Assembly (NCBI GenBank): GCA_016722295.1
Contig: JADKGL010000037.1
Location: 124,001-188,000 of the forward strand
Length of the DNA: 64,000 nucleotides
Direction: 5' to 3'
From: Saprospiraceae bacterium
GTDB taxonomy: Bacteria > Bacteroidota > Bacteroidia > Chitinophagales > Saprospiraceae
In this document: positions 26,901-35,600 of the stretch, piece after piece
How positions within the stretch are numbered: position 1 is the first letter of the stretch
How the letters are laid out: each line of letters starts with the position of its first letter
Translations under genes and position numbers: made by a program
The notes under the pieces: model-generated
Seen by the model: the letters and a program-made list of their open reading frames with translations, nothing else
What the model was told of the DNA's origin: nothing
Databases searched by the model: none

Positions 26901-29020
26901 ATCGCAAGTATGAGTTAGTATGGGGACAAGATGGATATGCATTATCAACATGTGCAGTAGCACCGGAGATCGATGCAAGAAACAATATCCATTGCGGACA
27001 AGGAAGTATCACAAGAACATTTGGATTTGGAACAGCATGGAGAAATATCACAGCAAGCCAGACGATCTACATCGTTGATTGCGATCCATTCTGGATATCA
27101 GGAGTATGTTTTGATATCTTAGATGATATTACTTGGGGTCCAAACGAATGCTCAGTAATACCAACGATTGAGGGATGTGGCACAAGAGATTGGTCACCAG
27201 ATAACCCAATCTTAGGCAGACCAAAAGTAGTAAATGGAGCAGATGACAATTGTGCATTGATTGCAATAGAATACAAAGATGAAAAATTCACGATAGAACC
27301 AGATGCATGTTTAAAGATCATCAGAACTTGGACAGTGATTGACTGGTGTCAGTATGACCCAACAGACTTATGCTGGAATGGCTTAGGAAGATGGGAGTAT
27401 ACAGAATTGATTAAGATAGCAGATATACAAGCACCAGTGGTGAGTTGTGGAGCACCAGATTGTTCAGGTCAAGGACTAGCGACAATAGATCCAAGAACAG
27501 GTTTGTGTGTAAACCATATCACATTGACAGCATCAGCATATGATAGCTGTTCACCAATAGATTGGTTGAAGTGGGAGTATAAGATAGATATCTGGAATGA
27601 TGGCAAAGGAATCCATGGCGGTTATGATTATCGAGTAGGATCTTTGACACAGAAAGAAAGAGCAGCGGGAGATACCGCATTAGTAAATCACAATGATTAT
27701 GCAGATGACAGATTCAATCCATTCGATGCAAGTGGAAGTTACCCATTGGGAGTACACAAGATCAAATGGTTTGTAGAAGACGGATGTGGTAATGTAGGCG
27801 TATGCGAGACATTATTCGAAGTAAAAGATTGCAAACAGCCGACACCATATTGTAGAGATGGATTAGTCACAGTAGTAATGCCAAGTACAGGCTGTATCAC
27901 AGTGTGGGCAAGTGATTTTGACGCAGGAAGCTTTGACAATTGCACAAGAAAGAGTGATTTAAAATTAACGATAGAAGGCTTAGATAGCTTAGATATCTGT
28001 TGCCAAGATTTTGTAGACAAGAAAGTCGATGATGAATTGGTAATACCGATAAGATTCTGTGTAGAAGATGAAGAAGGAAACAAAGATTGTTGTATTACGA
28101 CATTAGTAGTACAAGATCCGGAGAATGTATGTCCAAATACAGGCTCATTGAAAGGCAAGATTACAGGAGAAATCAAAACAGAATCAGGCAAATCAACATC
28201 TTATGTAGAAATCGATTTGATGAACAATGGACAATTGATGAAAGAGATGTCAACGGTACAAGATGGTAAGTATGCATTCTATACATTGGATATGGGAATC
28301 TCATATGAAATCAAACCATTGAGAAATGATGATCCATTGAATGGAGTGACAACATCAGATATAGTAGCGATACAGAAGCATATCTTAGGACAAAAAGAAA
28401 TCACAAGTCCATACAAATTGATCGCAGCGGATGTGAATCAAAGTAAAGGAATTACAGCAGCGGATATCAGTGAAATTAGAAAATTGATACTAGGTACGAC
28501 GGAGAAATTCAAATCAGTAAATAGCTGGGTATTTGTACCGAAAGATCATGTATTTAGTGATCCTACGCAACCATGGATTTATCCATCAAGCAGCAACAAG
28601 ATGTTGAATACGAAAGAACAAATCACAGATTTTGTATCGATCAAGATGGGAGATATCAATGACAATGCAACAGCCAATGCTAGTGCAGGAGCTACTACAC
28701 GAAGCAGTGGAACAGTTAATTTTGAAATCGAAGATCAGAAAGTAGAAACAGGCGAAGTAGTGAAAGTACACTTTAGATCAAGCGACTTCAAGAATATAAG
28801 CGGTTACCAGTTTACAATGAAGTTTGACAATCAAACGATGACATACGAAGGAGTAGAGTCGGGTGCATTGAAGACAACAGAAGCAAACTTTGGATTGACA
28901 AAAGTAAGTCAAGGAATGATCACAACAAGCTGGAACTCAAATAAGGGAGAAAGTTATGGAGCAGATCAGATCTTATTTACGATTGTATTTCAAATCAAAG
29001 AAAGCAATCCAAGTAGGTAG
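20918..29020 (+). CDS. Giant protein 1, main fragment: HYR, lamin-tail-like, dockerin- and cohesin-like modules
   Basis: This 2,700-codon open frame holds most of the giant protein. By residue: Cys-rich adhesin-like repeats (1-440); HYR-like modules (440-650, TCPPDITLQCPAD); lamin-tail-like domains at about 650-815 and 914-1078, both starting (P/V)WINE(F/I)HYD; further HYR-like units (1080-1290); a conserved LSLDDNCEITLNADMFLEGG module; a long module starting within the block shared with giant protein 2 (from about 1597). A dockerin-like segment lies at about 2410-2580 (TTSDIVAIQKHILG, GITAADISEIRKLILG) and the start of a cohesin-like domain at 2597. It stops at 29020 by a +1 change at 28988-28990, just before the sorting domain. 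Surface adhesion is inferred. Confidence 0.75.
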   Translation: MAQVRFIAIHLDNCTATTCCDSIVKRCLNTVSFTNTSSTNDGAYCVWGPPPSTNTLVAANTIQGTDCDTDNNSYNLTISTNCGTTGPRDAVCACPSPCPMPVDNCKKIVLPDSLCNVGERWIKARISPVSTSCPPGSDTLTIVKINIVCPSADIKGPGIDTCLADLPGGYDIPVMVMNGVGPYKLCWSRSDVGTNTCVTGAGPNFTIHIDGPTDGEIKVKLDSVVDLGGAMCPGELDGDEICVNIRPTPTITVASHTDITSCATGCGSVTIEFEGTGPYMFSYCVDGGTEVEVFVADNTYVIEACVPGVYTIKSFTDDFGCGGTILNPSAEVIVSGTLPVITNITGPIEYICGDSIVCHDLDTLIDVEINGSEIVHVTWYTKSPKVAGFNPGTDSVPFGIIKLKDTTEYFLIYTDPLTMCTVCDSTIVNADFLACCLPPMISCPADVIYDPSLCNVVVAPALTIFNTETVFISDTIPTILEGCGPVSMMSRDSVVTENCVRTIHRFYIAIDSIGFRDSCIQIISFTFDTIPPTPTCPPDITLQCPADTMIANTGIASAMDNCMFPVTITRHDSIESGACPAEMEIFRIWTFVDHCMNDTTCIQKITIIDTVAPKFIPSFVNPDTMVACEFTFPSITVRATDSCQMSPVTPEAIKPWINEFHYDDVGTDTLEFIEIAGLAGTNLTGYSLVLYNGNGGVVYNTLPLGGIIDNEGSCMGALAFPYPVNGIQNGSPDGIALVFGTTVCEFISYEGVFLATDGPAMGMMSVDVGVQETGNETSILSLQKIGSGKTGPAFIWTGPVAQSQGSLNVGQTISPPPICMGGTPRIDTFATTYRQDSTPGRCPNEYVLRRVWTAMDSCGNRDSLVQRIMVKDTSRPIVCSPLVLPINMTISCNRLLPADTITGIDLCDISLRGNVWINEIHYDNVGTDTAEFIEIAGYFGTNLSGYSIVLYNGATFLQYNTLPLSGTIANEKCGYGAIAFFYPINGIQNGSPDGIALVRNGVVLQFISYEGGMMALDGPAAGMTSTPFAPFEDGFGPYTSSLQLTGCGDSYSDFTWTGPIPRTPGLLNTGQIPKGNLIAVLTERVSPGVCPVKDTIFRSWALSDRCGNTFNWSQRIVTVDTSKPFAICKDTCVYLNKQGLAVISSKAFDGGSYDSCSTNLRFLASDTVFNCAERGTHAVTLIVYDECNNSATCSATVTVKDTMAPMLFCKDRMFFADPGACEAIVHINVADIAMDNCDQNLMLMQPPNAPFKLDSFFPIGKHFVELMVMDQDGNIASCIMCVEVKDYPNPIRELFCNDDIQLSLDDNCEITLNADMFLEGGPYHCYNDYIIEARDWNTNALVDANPAKQGVQLGRNQIGVPFKIVVIDPVTGNSCWSHATLEDKLAPIIVCPRDTCLPCGSSYLPSVIGSATVDENCGIFTLVYIDRNVKGNCSDPYQELITRKWIVTDPYGNRNECVQIITIARTPIASILVPPNFDGIEEDMLLCSNKKDTTKNLRPHYLFEPYCVDGYLLDSVYWRSTGGDPALGDFSGQRRPKILGWNCIDDPADKNYGHPSPYPVYYPAHPEWTPISPACWAEGIHIQWLGTGIPQTTGCNHLSTTYEDQIFDLATAGCDAGPIGCYKVLRQWTVLDWCTGEIGGHSQIIKVADPEGPQVLYPDTILVNMEVWTCTGRWEVAPAWIVDNCSNETHYSVEVTDGTVLGDETTGFVVTNLPLGVQDAWIVATDCCGNITRKLVRINVIDNVPPVPVCRRGTIVSLANNQSTGEGVAKLYAEDLNEGSHDNCAPHLYYKVIRMEELLDGRDRATRNGVLPPYDNRRSCNGLNGDDHPGPAAPGNQVYFDDFTKFCCADVGTTVMVVLRVTDKNPGSGPIHPNTWTNISLQEGHFNDCMVEVEIQDKQPPVIVAPSDMVVSCWFWFDPSEAALEDPNNATFGKLVTDLTARRKVTTKDIVCHRYCEKNIHDYPGGTAGLPINSREAYDIACDFYYGLFDTAHWDRKYELVWGQDGYALSTCAVAPEIDARNNIHCGQGSITRTFGFGTAWRNITASQTIYIVDCDPFWISGVCFDILDDITWGPNECSVIPTIEGCGTRDWSPDNPILGRPKVVNGADDNCALIAIEYKDEKFTIEPDACLKIIRTWTVIDWCQYDPTDLCWNGLGRWEYTELIKIADIQAPVVSCGAPDCSGQGLATIDPRTGLCVNHITLTASAYDSCSPIDWLKWEYKIDIWNDGKGIHGGYDYRVGSLTQKERAAGDTALVNHNDYADDRFNPFDASGSYPLGVHKIKWFVEDGCGNVGVCETLFEVKDCKQPTPYCRDGLVTVVMPSTGCITVWASDFDAGSFDNCTRKSDLKLTIEGLDSLDICCQDFVDKKVDDELVIPIRFCVEDEEGNKDCCITTLVVQDPENVCPNTGSLKGKITGEIKTESGKSTSYVEIDLMNNGQLMKEMSTVQDGKYAFYTLDMGISYEIKPLRNDDPLNGVTTSDIVAIQKHILGQKEITSPYKLIAADVNQSKGITAADISEIRKLILGTTEKFKSVNSWVFVPKDHVFSDPTQPWIYPSSSNKMLNTKEQITDFVSIKMGDINDNATANASAGATTRSSGTVNFEIEDQKVETGEVVKVHFRSSDFKNISGYQFTMKFDNQTMTYEGVESGALKTTEANFGLTKVSQGMITTSWNSNKGESYGADQILFTIVFQIKESNPSR

Positions 29021-29393
29021 AAGTATAGTGATGAATAGCGAAATCACCGCTGCAGAAGCATACGATGGCAATTTGGTTACGAAAGACTTGAAATTGAACG
29101 TAAGAACAAACAAAGGTCTAGAGGAAGTAAGCACATTTGAATTGTATCAAAATGAGCCAAATCCATTCAACAAGCAAACAGTAGTAAGCTTTACGTTGCC
29201 AGAAGCCAAAGCAGCAACATTGACGATGTATGATGTAACAGGCAAAGTACTCCGAGTATACGAGATCGAAGGAGTAAAAGGCATGAATACACAGGTCATC
29301 AATAAGTCAGACTTGAATGGCAATGGAGTAATCTACTATCAATTGGATGCAGCAAATTATACTGCAACTAAACGAATGGTGATAATCGATTAA
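25707..29393 (+). repeat. 3.69-kb shared 3' block, copy 1
   Basis: This block is nearly identical to 37345-41021. The offset changes from 11,638 to 11,628 across the block, fully explained by five indels seen by eye: copy 2 lacks 3, 3, 1 and 2 nt and copy 1 has 1 extra nt. Upstream of 25707 the two genes are only distantly similar. Confidence 0.9.
28956..29393 (+). CDS. Giant protein 1, detached C-terminal fragment with T9SS sorting domain
   Basis: This frame carries the second half of the cohesin-like domain (QVGRSIVMNSEITAAEAYDG) and the complete T9SS type A sorting domain (TFELYQNEPNPFNKQTVVSF, YYQLDAANYTATKRMVIID). It overlaps the main fragment in a different frame; the ATG at 28956 is not the true start. 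The sorting domain is needed for secretion and surface attachment, so it must be joined to the main fragment to matter. Confidence 0.65.
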   Translation: MEQIRSYLRLYFKSKKAIQVGRSIVMNSEITAAEAYDGNLVTKDLKLNVRTNKGLEEVSTFELYQNEPNPFNKQTVVSFTLPEAKAATLTMYDVTGKVLRVYEIEGVKGMNTQVINKSDLNGNGVIYYQLDAANYTATKRMVIID

Positions 29394-29414
29394 TTAAGAA
29401 TTTAACTAATTAGG

Positions 29415-29445
29415 TAGCCCCACATAGTTTGGGGCTATTTTTTTT
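29415..29445 (+). terminator. Intrinsic terminator after giant gene 1
   Basis: A perfect 8-bp stem TAGCCCCA / TGGGGCTA (29415-29422 and 29430-29437) is followed by a long T run, 22 nt after the stop. Confidence 0.85.
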
Positions 29446-29547
29446 GTTAGAAAAAATCGCTTTAGATTTATATTAGATATTTTTTTTAATGTGTAAATTG
29501 TTTATAATCAAGTAATTATAATTGATTTTTTTAAATATTAATTTTAT

Positions 29548-29582
29548 TTGTATAAATAATTCTAATTATTGATTTAGATTTG
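29548..29582 (+). promoter_or_regulatory. Candidate promoter of giant gene 2
   Basis: TTG at 29548-29550 and TAGATTTG at 29575-29582 match the Bacteroidota elements, with a 24-nt spacer, slightly longer than usual. It lies 57 nt before the ATG at 29640. With the terminator at 29415 it gives giant gene 2 its own transcription unit. Confidence 0.45.
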
Positions 29583-29639
29583 CAAGGTAATTTCTGCACT
29601 AGCAGGAGCTTATTTTATATTTAAAACCAACCACTCAAG

Positions 29640-32600
29640 ATGACGAAGCATTATCTTAGAAAGGGAATTTTATTCATATTTGTATTATTAATACAAATAT
29701 CTTGTATTCAGTTATTTTCTCAAGTTACAATATCTGGAGGTTCTACAGTCAATGGATCTTATCCAAGTATTGCCAATGCTGTAATAGCATTAAATGGAGC
29801 TACTATTAGCGGTCCTGTGATTGTTGATGTTGCAGCTGGACATTCAGAAACTGCTCCAGTTGGAGGTATAATTTTAACTGCAACAGGAACAAGTGCTAAT
29901 CCAATTACAATTCAAAAGTCAGGGGCAGGTGCTAATCCATTGATAAATGCATATGTTGGTGTATCTACACCGACTACGACAGCAACTGACGGGATTTTTA
30001 TATTATCTGGTAGTGATTATGTAACCATCGATGCTATTGACCTTTTAGACGGAAATATAGTTAGTCCATTAGAAATGATGGAGTGTGGTTATGGATTATT
30101 TAAAGTTGATGGGACGAATGGTTGTCAAAATAATACGATTAAGAATTGTAATATCACTTTGAATAATAACAGCAATGCAACTTGGACAGTTGGCCATAAT
30201 GGTTCTTGTGGAATAGTTATGATGAATTCAACTTATGCAACAAAATCAGCATTGACAGTTACGGCTGCAACTGGATCAAACACAAATAATAAATTTTATA
30301 CAAATACGATTTCAAAAACCAATGCAGGAATTGTTTTTATTGGTTTTGCAGCAGTAACGCCCTTTACCTTAGGTGATACAGGTAATGATGTTGGTGGAAC
30401 ATCATCTGCAACTGGAAATATGATATTGAATTTTGGAGGGGCACTTAGCGCAACAAATCCTGCTACAGGGATATTTGCCAATAATCAATGGGGTGTTAAC
30501 ATCGCCTATAATACAATTAATAATAATACAGGTACAAATTTAAATCATGTATCAACATTGCGTGGTATTTTCATGAATTCTAGTTCAACTAGCGCAAGTG
30601 CAGATTGTAATTTTAATAATATTACAGTTAAATCTGGGGCAACAACATCTCAACTTTCAGGTATCGAAAATGGATTTGGATCTACTGCTGCTGGAAATAC
30701 TATTAATATTAAGAATAATACAATTACAGGAGATTATTTAACAGCAACTAGTGGACTTTTTTATGGAATTTATAACACTGCATCACCTGCAACTTTAAAT
30801 ATTAATAATAATACTGTTACTAATTTTAATTATAGCTCAGCTGCTTTAACTGGATCAGGTAGTAATTATTTAATTTATTCGACAGGTGCTGCTCCAAATG
30901 CTAATGCTATCTCAAATACAATTTCCAATTATTCTAGAACTGGTAACAGTGGCGGAACTACGATAGGAATATATTTTAGTTCTGGTACAAATCAAATAGT
31001 TAAGAAAAATACTATTAATAATTTAGTACAAGATGGAACTGGAAGTTCTTCAACATTATATGGTATTCAAACTACCACAGGAACAATTGTTTGCGATAGT
31101 AATATGGTAAGTAATTTAAAAGTACTTAAAGCCTCAGGTACGGGTAGTATCTATGGTTTTTATAATTTAGCTTCTCCTACCAATGAAAACTACAATTTTA
31201 ATACCATTTTTAATTTAAATCATTCTGGAACAGGTTCTGTATATGGATTACACGCGAATACTGCGACAGGAGTCAGGACAGTATCTTTTAATATTATTTA
31301 TAATATTACTACATTTGGTACAACAGTGATTGGGATAAGTCAATTTCTATCGACACCAGCAATTTTTAGAAATAAAATTTATGACTTGTATAGTTATTCA
31401 ACAGGAGCACCTACTGTTTCTGGAATACAAATAGGTTCGATGTCTTCAGGAATAGCCAATATTTCAAATAATTTAATTGGTAATTTATACGCTCCATCGG
31501 CAAATACAGGTTCGGCAACTGCACCTTCAATAAGAGGAATCAATATTACATCAACAACTTCTTCTACTACTTTAAATTTGAGTTATAATACAGTTTATAT
31601 AAATGCACAATCAACTGGTACAAATTTTGGGACTACTGATATATATGCTACAACATCGGCAACATCAACGAGTGCAGCATTAACCTTAAATAATAATAAT
31701 TTTGTAAATCTTTCTAATCCAAAGGGAATTGGAAAAACTGCAGCTTATACAAGATCTTCGACAACACTAACAAATTATGTTTCTGCTTCTGATCGAAATA
31801 ATTTTTATACAGGTGGAGCTTGTGTTAATCGATTAATATATTGGGATGGGACAAATGCTGATTCAGTTCTATCAACATACAAACCTAGAGTAGCACCTAA
31901 AGATGCAAACTCAATTACAGAAAATCCATTTTTCCTTAGTACAACTGGCTCAAGCAGTACATTCTTGCATATAGATCCAGCAAAACCAACTTTACTAGAA
32001 AGTGGTGGTGCTGCAGTAGCGGGGATAACTGTTGATTATGATGGAGATACAAGAAATACTTCAACCCCAGACATAGGAGCTGACGAGTTTTCTGGAACTC
32101 CAGCTGTTGCATGTTCAGGAGCGCCTGAAGCTGGCTCAATTTCTGCTACACCAAATCCATTATGCGGTGGAAAACCAACAATGATTTGTGCATCTGGACA
32201 AACCATGGATGCAAACTTGACATTCCAATGGAAGATTGCAACAAGTTGTGCAGGACCCTTTACAGATGTGGCATGTGCAAAAGATCGTTGTTTAACTACT
32301 GATACATTAAGTTCGGGAAGTTATTTTTACAAATTATTTGTAACCTGCATAACTTCAGGAATTACTGATAGCACAAATTGCCTTGAAGTCGTAGTTAATG
32401 CACCTCCAACCATCACTATCTTACCAGTTAATACAACGATTTGTGAAGGATCATCTATAACTCTAACAGCAAGTGGAGGTACAACTTATATGTGGTCACC
32501 ATCAACAGGTTTAAATACAACTTCAGGTCCTGTAGTTATAGCAAGTCCGACTGTGACTACGACATATACAGTAACTGTAACAGATGCAATTGGATGCTTT

Positions 32601-35600
32601 TCGACAAAAACTGTAACTGTTACAGTAAATAAAGCGCCAATGATTTGCGAACTGACAGCAATTCCTAATCCAATTTGTGTTAATGATTCAACTCAGTTGA
32701 AAGTAATTGCTGCTAATACTGATAGTTATGAACAAGCTACAATTCCTTACTCGTTTATTGATTCTACTGGAAATTCAGTTACACAATTAATGAGAAATTC
32801 TGCAGTCATTAAGACTTTAAATTCTGGATCTACTGATGATGGATATTGGAGTAATATAGTCCTTCCTTTCAATTTTAAATTGTATGGTGTAAATTATACT
32901 ACTGGTACTATTAGTACAAATGGTAATTTACATTTTAGTGCTTCTACTACTGGGGGGTATGATAATGCAATTCCAAATACACTTACACCAAATGCTACAA
33001 TTGCTGGTGTTTTTGCAGATCTAGATTTAGATGCTGTGACTGGAACAGATGTTTATTATTTTACTCAAGGGGCCGCACCTAATAGAAAATTTGTTGTTAC
33101 TTTTGATACTGCTGGCTTTTTTTCAGGAGGTGGATATACAAGTTTCCAAATGGTTTTATTTGAAACTACGAATGAAGTTCAGATTCATACAAGTTTAGCA
33201 ACCAATACGACTAAATTAAAAGTTCAAGGTATCGAAAATGGAGCAGGAACTATTGGATTGACTAGTCCTGGTAGAAATAGTGTAGCAGTTTGGACTGGTC
33301 TACCTGATGGAAATAGATTTTATCAGGATTTTACTTATATGTGGACACCAACAACATATTTGAATAATCCAAATATTCAAAATCCTAAAGCTTATAATGT
33401 ATTAGATTCTATTACTTACACTGTTAAAGTTACAAATTCTTCTGGATGTATGGCAACGGGAAGTATTTTTGTGAATGCAAACCCAAAAATAGGAATAATA
33501 GAATCTGATAACTCAGGAATTTCTCCAAACGATAGCATCATTTGTGTAGGAGATAAAGCTACTTTGACAGCAAGTGGAGGCACAAGTTATATGTGGAGCG
33601 ATGGTTCGACAACTGCATCAACTATGGTTATGCCAATGATAACAACCACATATACTGTAACTGTAACAGATGCTACTCCTTGTACTGCTACAAAAAGTAT
33701 AACTATTACGGTTTTACCTACTCCAGACATAAGTTTTACATATATGGAAACTTCTGGTACTACTCCTAATGATAGTATTATTTGTCTTGGTGATACAGTT
33801 ATGATTACTGCATCTGGAGGTGGTACATATTTATGGAGTACTGGAGCAACTACTTCAAAAATTACTGTTTTTCCAGCAGCAAATACGACATACACGGTTA
33901 CAGTAACAGGCGCTAATGAATGTAGTAGTACAAAATCTACGACTATTGCTGTTAAACCATTACCTGTTGCTACAGTAGCACCTGAATTTGAATCTATTTG
34001 TACAGGAGAATCTACAACGCTTACCGCTAGTGGGGGAACTTCTTATATATGGAGCACTGGTGCAGTTACTCCTTCCATTGTGGTCTCTCCAACAGCAACA
34101 ACAACATATATTGTATCTGTTTCAAATGCAGATGGCTGTATAGATACTGCAAGTGTATTGGTTGAAGTTTTTCCTGGAGTTACTAGTTCCGAAGTAATAA
34201 CTGAGCCAACAACTTGTGTTTCAAGTGATGGTGCGATAAATATTACAATATTAACTGGTGTTCCTAATTTTACTTATAATTGGTCTACGCCTAATGGATC
34301 AGGTCTTGTAAATGGACTTGAAGATCAAACAGGCTTAAGTGTTGGTACTTATTATGTGACGATCACTTCTGAAAATGGTTGTGAGAAAATCGATACATTT
34401 AATTTAATCGGGCCAGGAAACTGCGATATTTGCCCAACGTTTGGAGCAATCACTATAACTTCTTCACCTGTATGTTATCAAGACTCTTTTAAAATCGCTG
34501 TTTCTGATTTAACAAATATGGGAGTGACTTATGGTGTTATATTTAAATATTCTATAACTGCATTATCTGATCCTTACACTGGAGGCACCATATTAGGTAC
34601 GGTTACAAATGCTCAATTAACTTCTGGAGGAACAATGGCAATGTTGAAAGCTATAATTCCTACAGCAGGTTCTTATTTTGTATATGCAATATTGACTCCT
34701 AATCCAAATAATCCATTATGCAGGCCTTCAAGTTCATCGACAATTATGGTAATGACTTGTGACGTTTCTATTTCAGATCCTTGTGCTTGTCTAGATAATG
34801 CAACTACGATGACTAATGGTCAATTTAGTGAGCAAATAAAAGTAAATGCACCTTCTGGACAAATTTGGACTGTAATGTCAAGTGTAGGATTTTATTTACC
34901 TAGTAGTCCTGCTCCACCAGCAGCACCTACACCAATTCCTATGGGTTTTGTTTTAACAGAAATGCCAAATGGTGATGGAACAAGTATGTACATTTTAGAT
35001 GGACGGCATATAGATGCTATTGGTTATACCGTATCAGTTAAAAATGCAACTGGAATCACGTTAACCATTTCTAATACATGTTATTATCCAAATCCAACAA
35101 TTACGATAAATCCAAGATATTGTGTTACTGATGCTCCATTCACTTTGACTGGAACTGCACAATTGGGAGATGGTTCTGGTCCAGCGACAGGTACTAGTAG
35201 CTTTAAAGTTAATGGTTCTACAACTACTACCTTTAATCCATCCACTCTAGGTATTGGATCGCATACTGTTGAAATGTGTTTTGATGCAACAGATAATGTT
35301 CCAACGATTAATCATCCTGGTTGTGTACAATGTACAACTCAAGTTGTTGCTATTGATGGACCTCCAGTTATAATATGCCCGGCACCTATTACAGTAAGTT
35401 GTGCTGCAGATGTACCAGTTGCAAATCCGGCACTTGTTACAATTACTTCAAATCCTTGTCCAAATCCAGCAGTTGTGACATTTGTAAGTGATGTAATTTC
35501 AAGTCAAACTTGTACTAATAGATACATCATTACAAGAACATACAGAGCTGTTAATCCTTGTTGTCCTTCTACTCCAACTCTTTGCAATCAAATTATCACA

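Larger units (their letters stand above)
18783..29393 (+). pseudogene. Giant T9SS surface protein 1, frame broken at several points
   Basis: The pieces join into one protein of about 3,500 codons. The ATG at 18783 starts a signal peptide; one extra T in the run 18811-18815 yields FLLPLLNQLFAQCPSPYDHVV. One extra T at 19034-19039 joins VIPENTMIPGDGVF to LIAC, completing a lamin-tail-type domain. Further single-base shifts are needed near 20160, 20212, 20707 (A run), 20911 (T run), 20930 and 28988. Module order: lamin-tail-like, Cys-rich repeats, HYR-like modules with two more lamin-tail-like domains, large conserved C-terminal modules, dockerin-like, cohesin-like, T9SS sorting domain. Protein similarity continues cleanly across each break, so lesions are recent or are assembly errors. 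Confidence 0.7.

Noticed and set aside
28087..28269. Sixty-codon plus-strand frame repeated at 39716-39898
   Set aside because: It is a shadow frame within the shared dockerin-region coding sequence, and repeats only because the block is duplicated.
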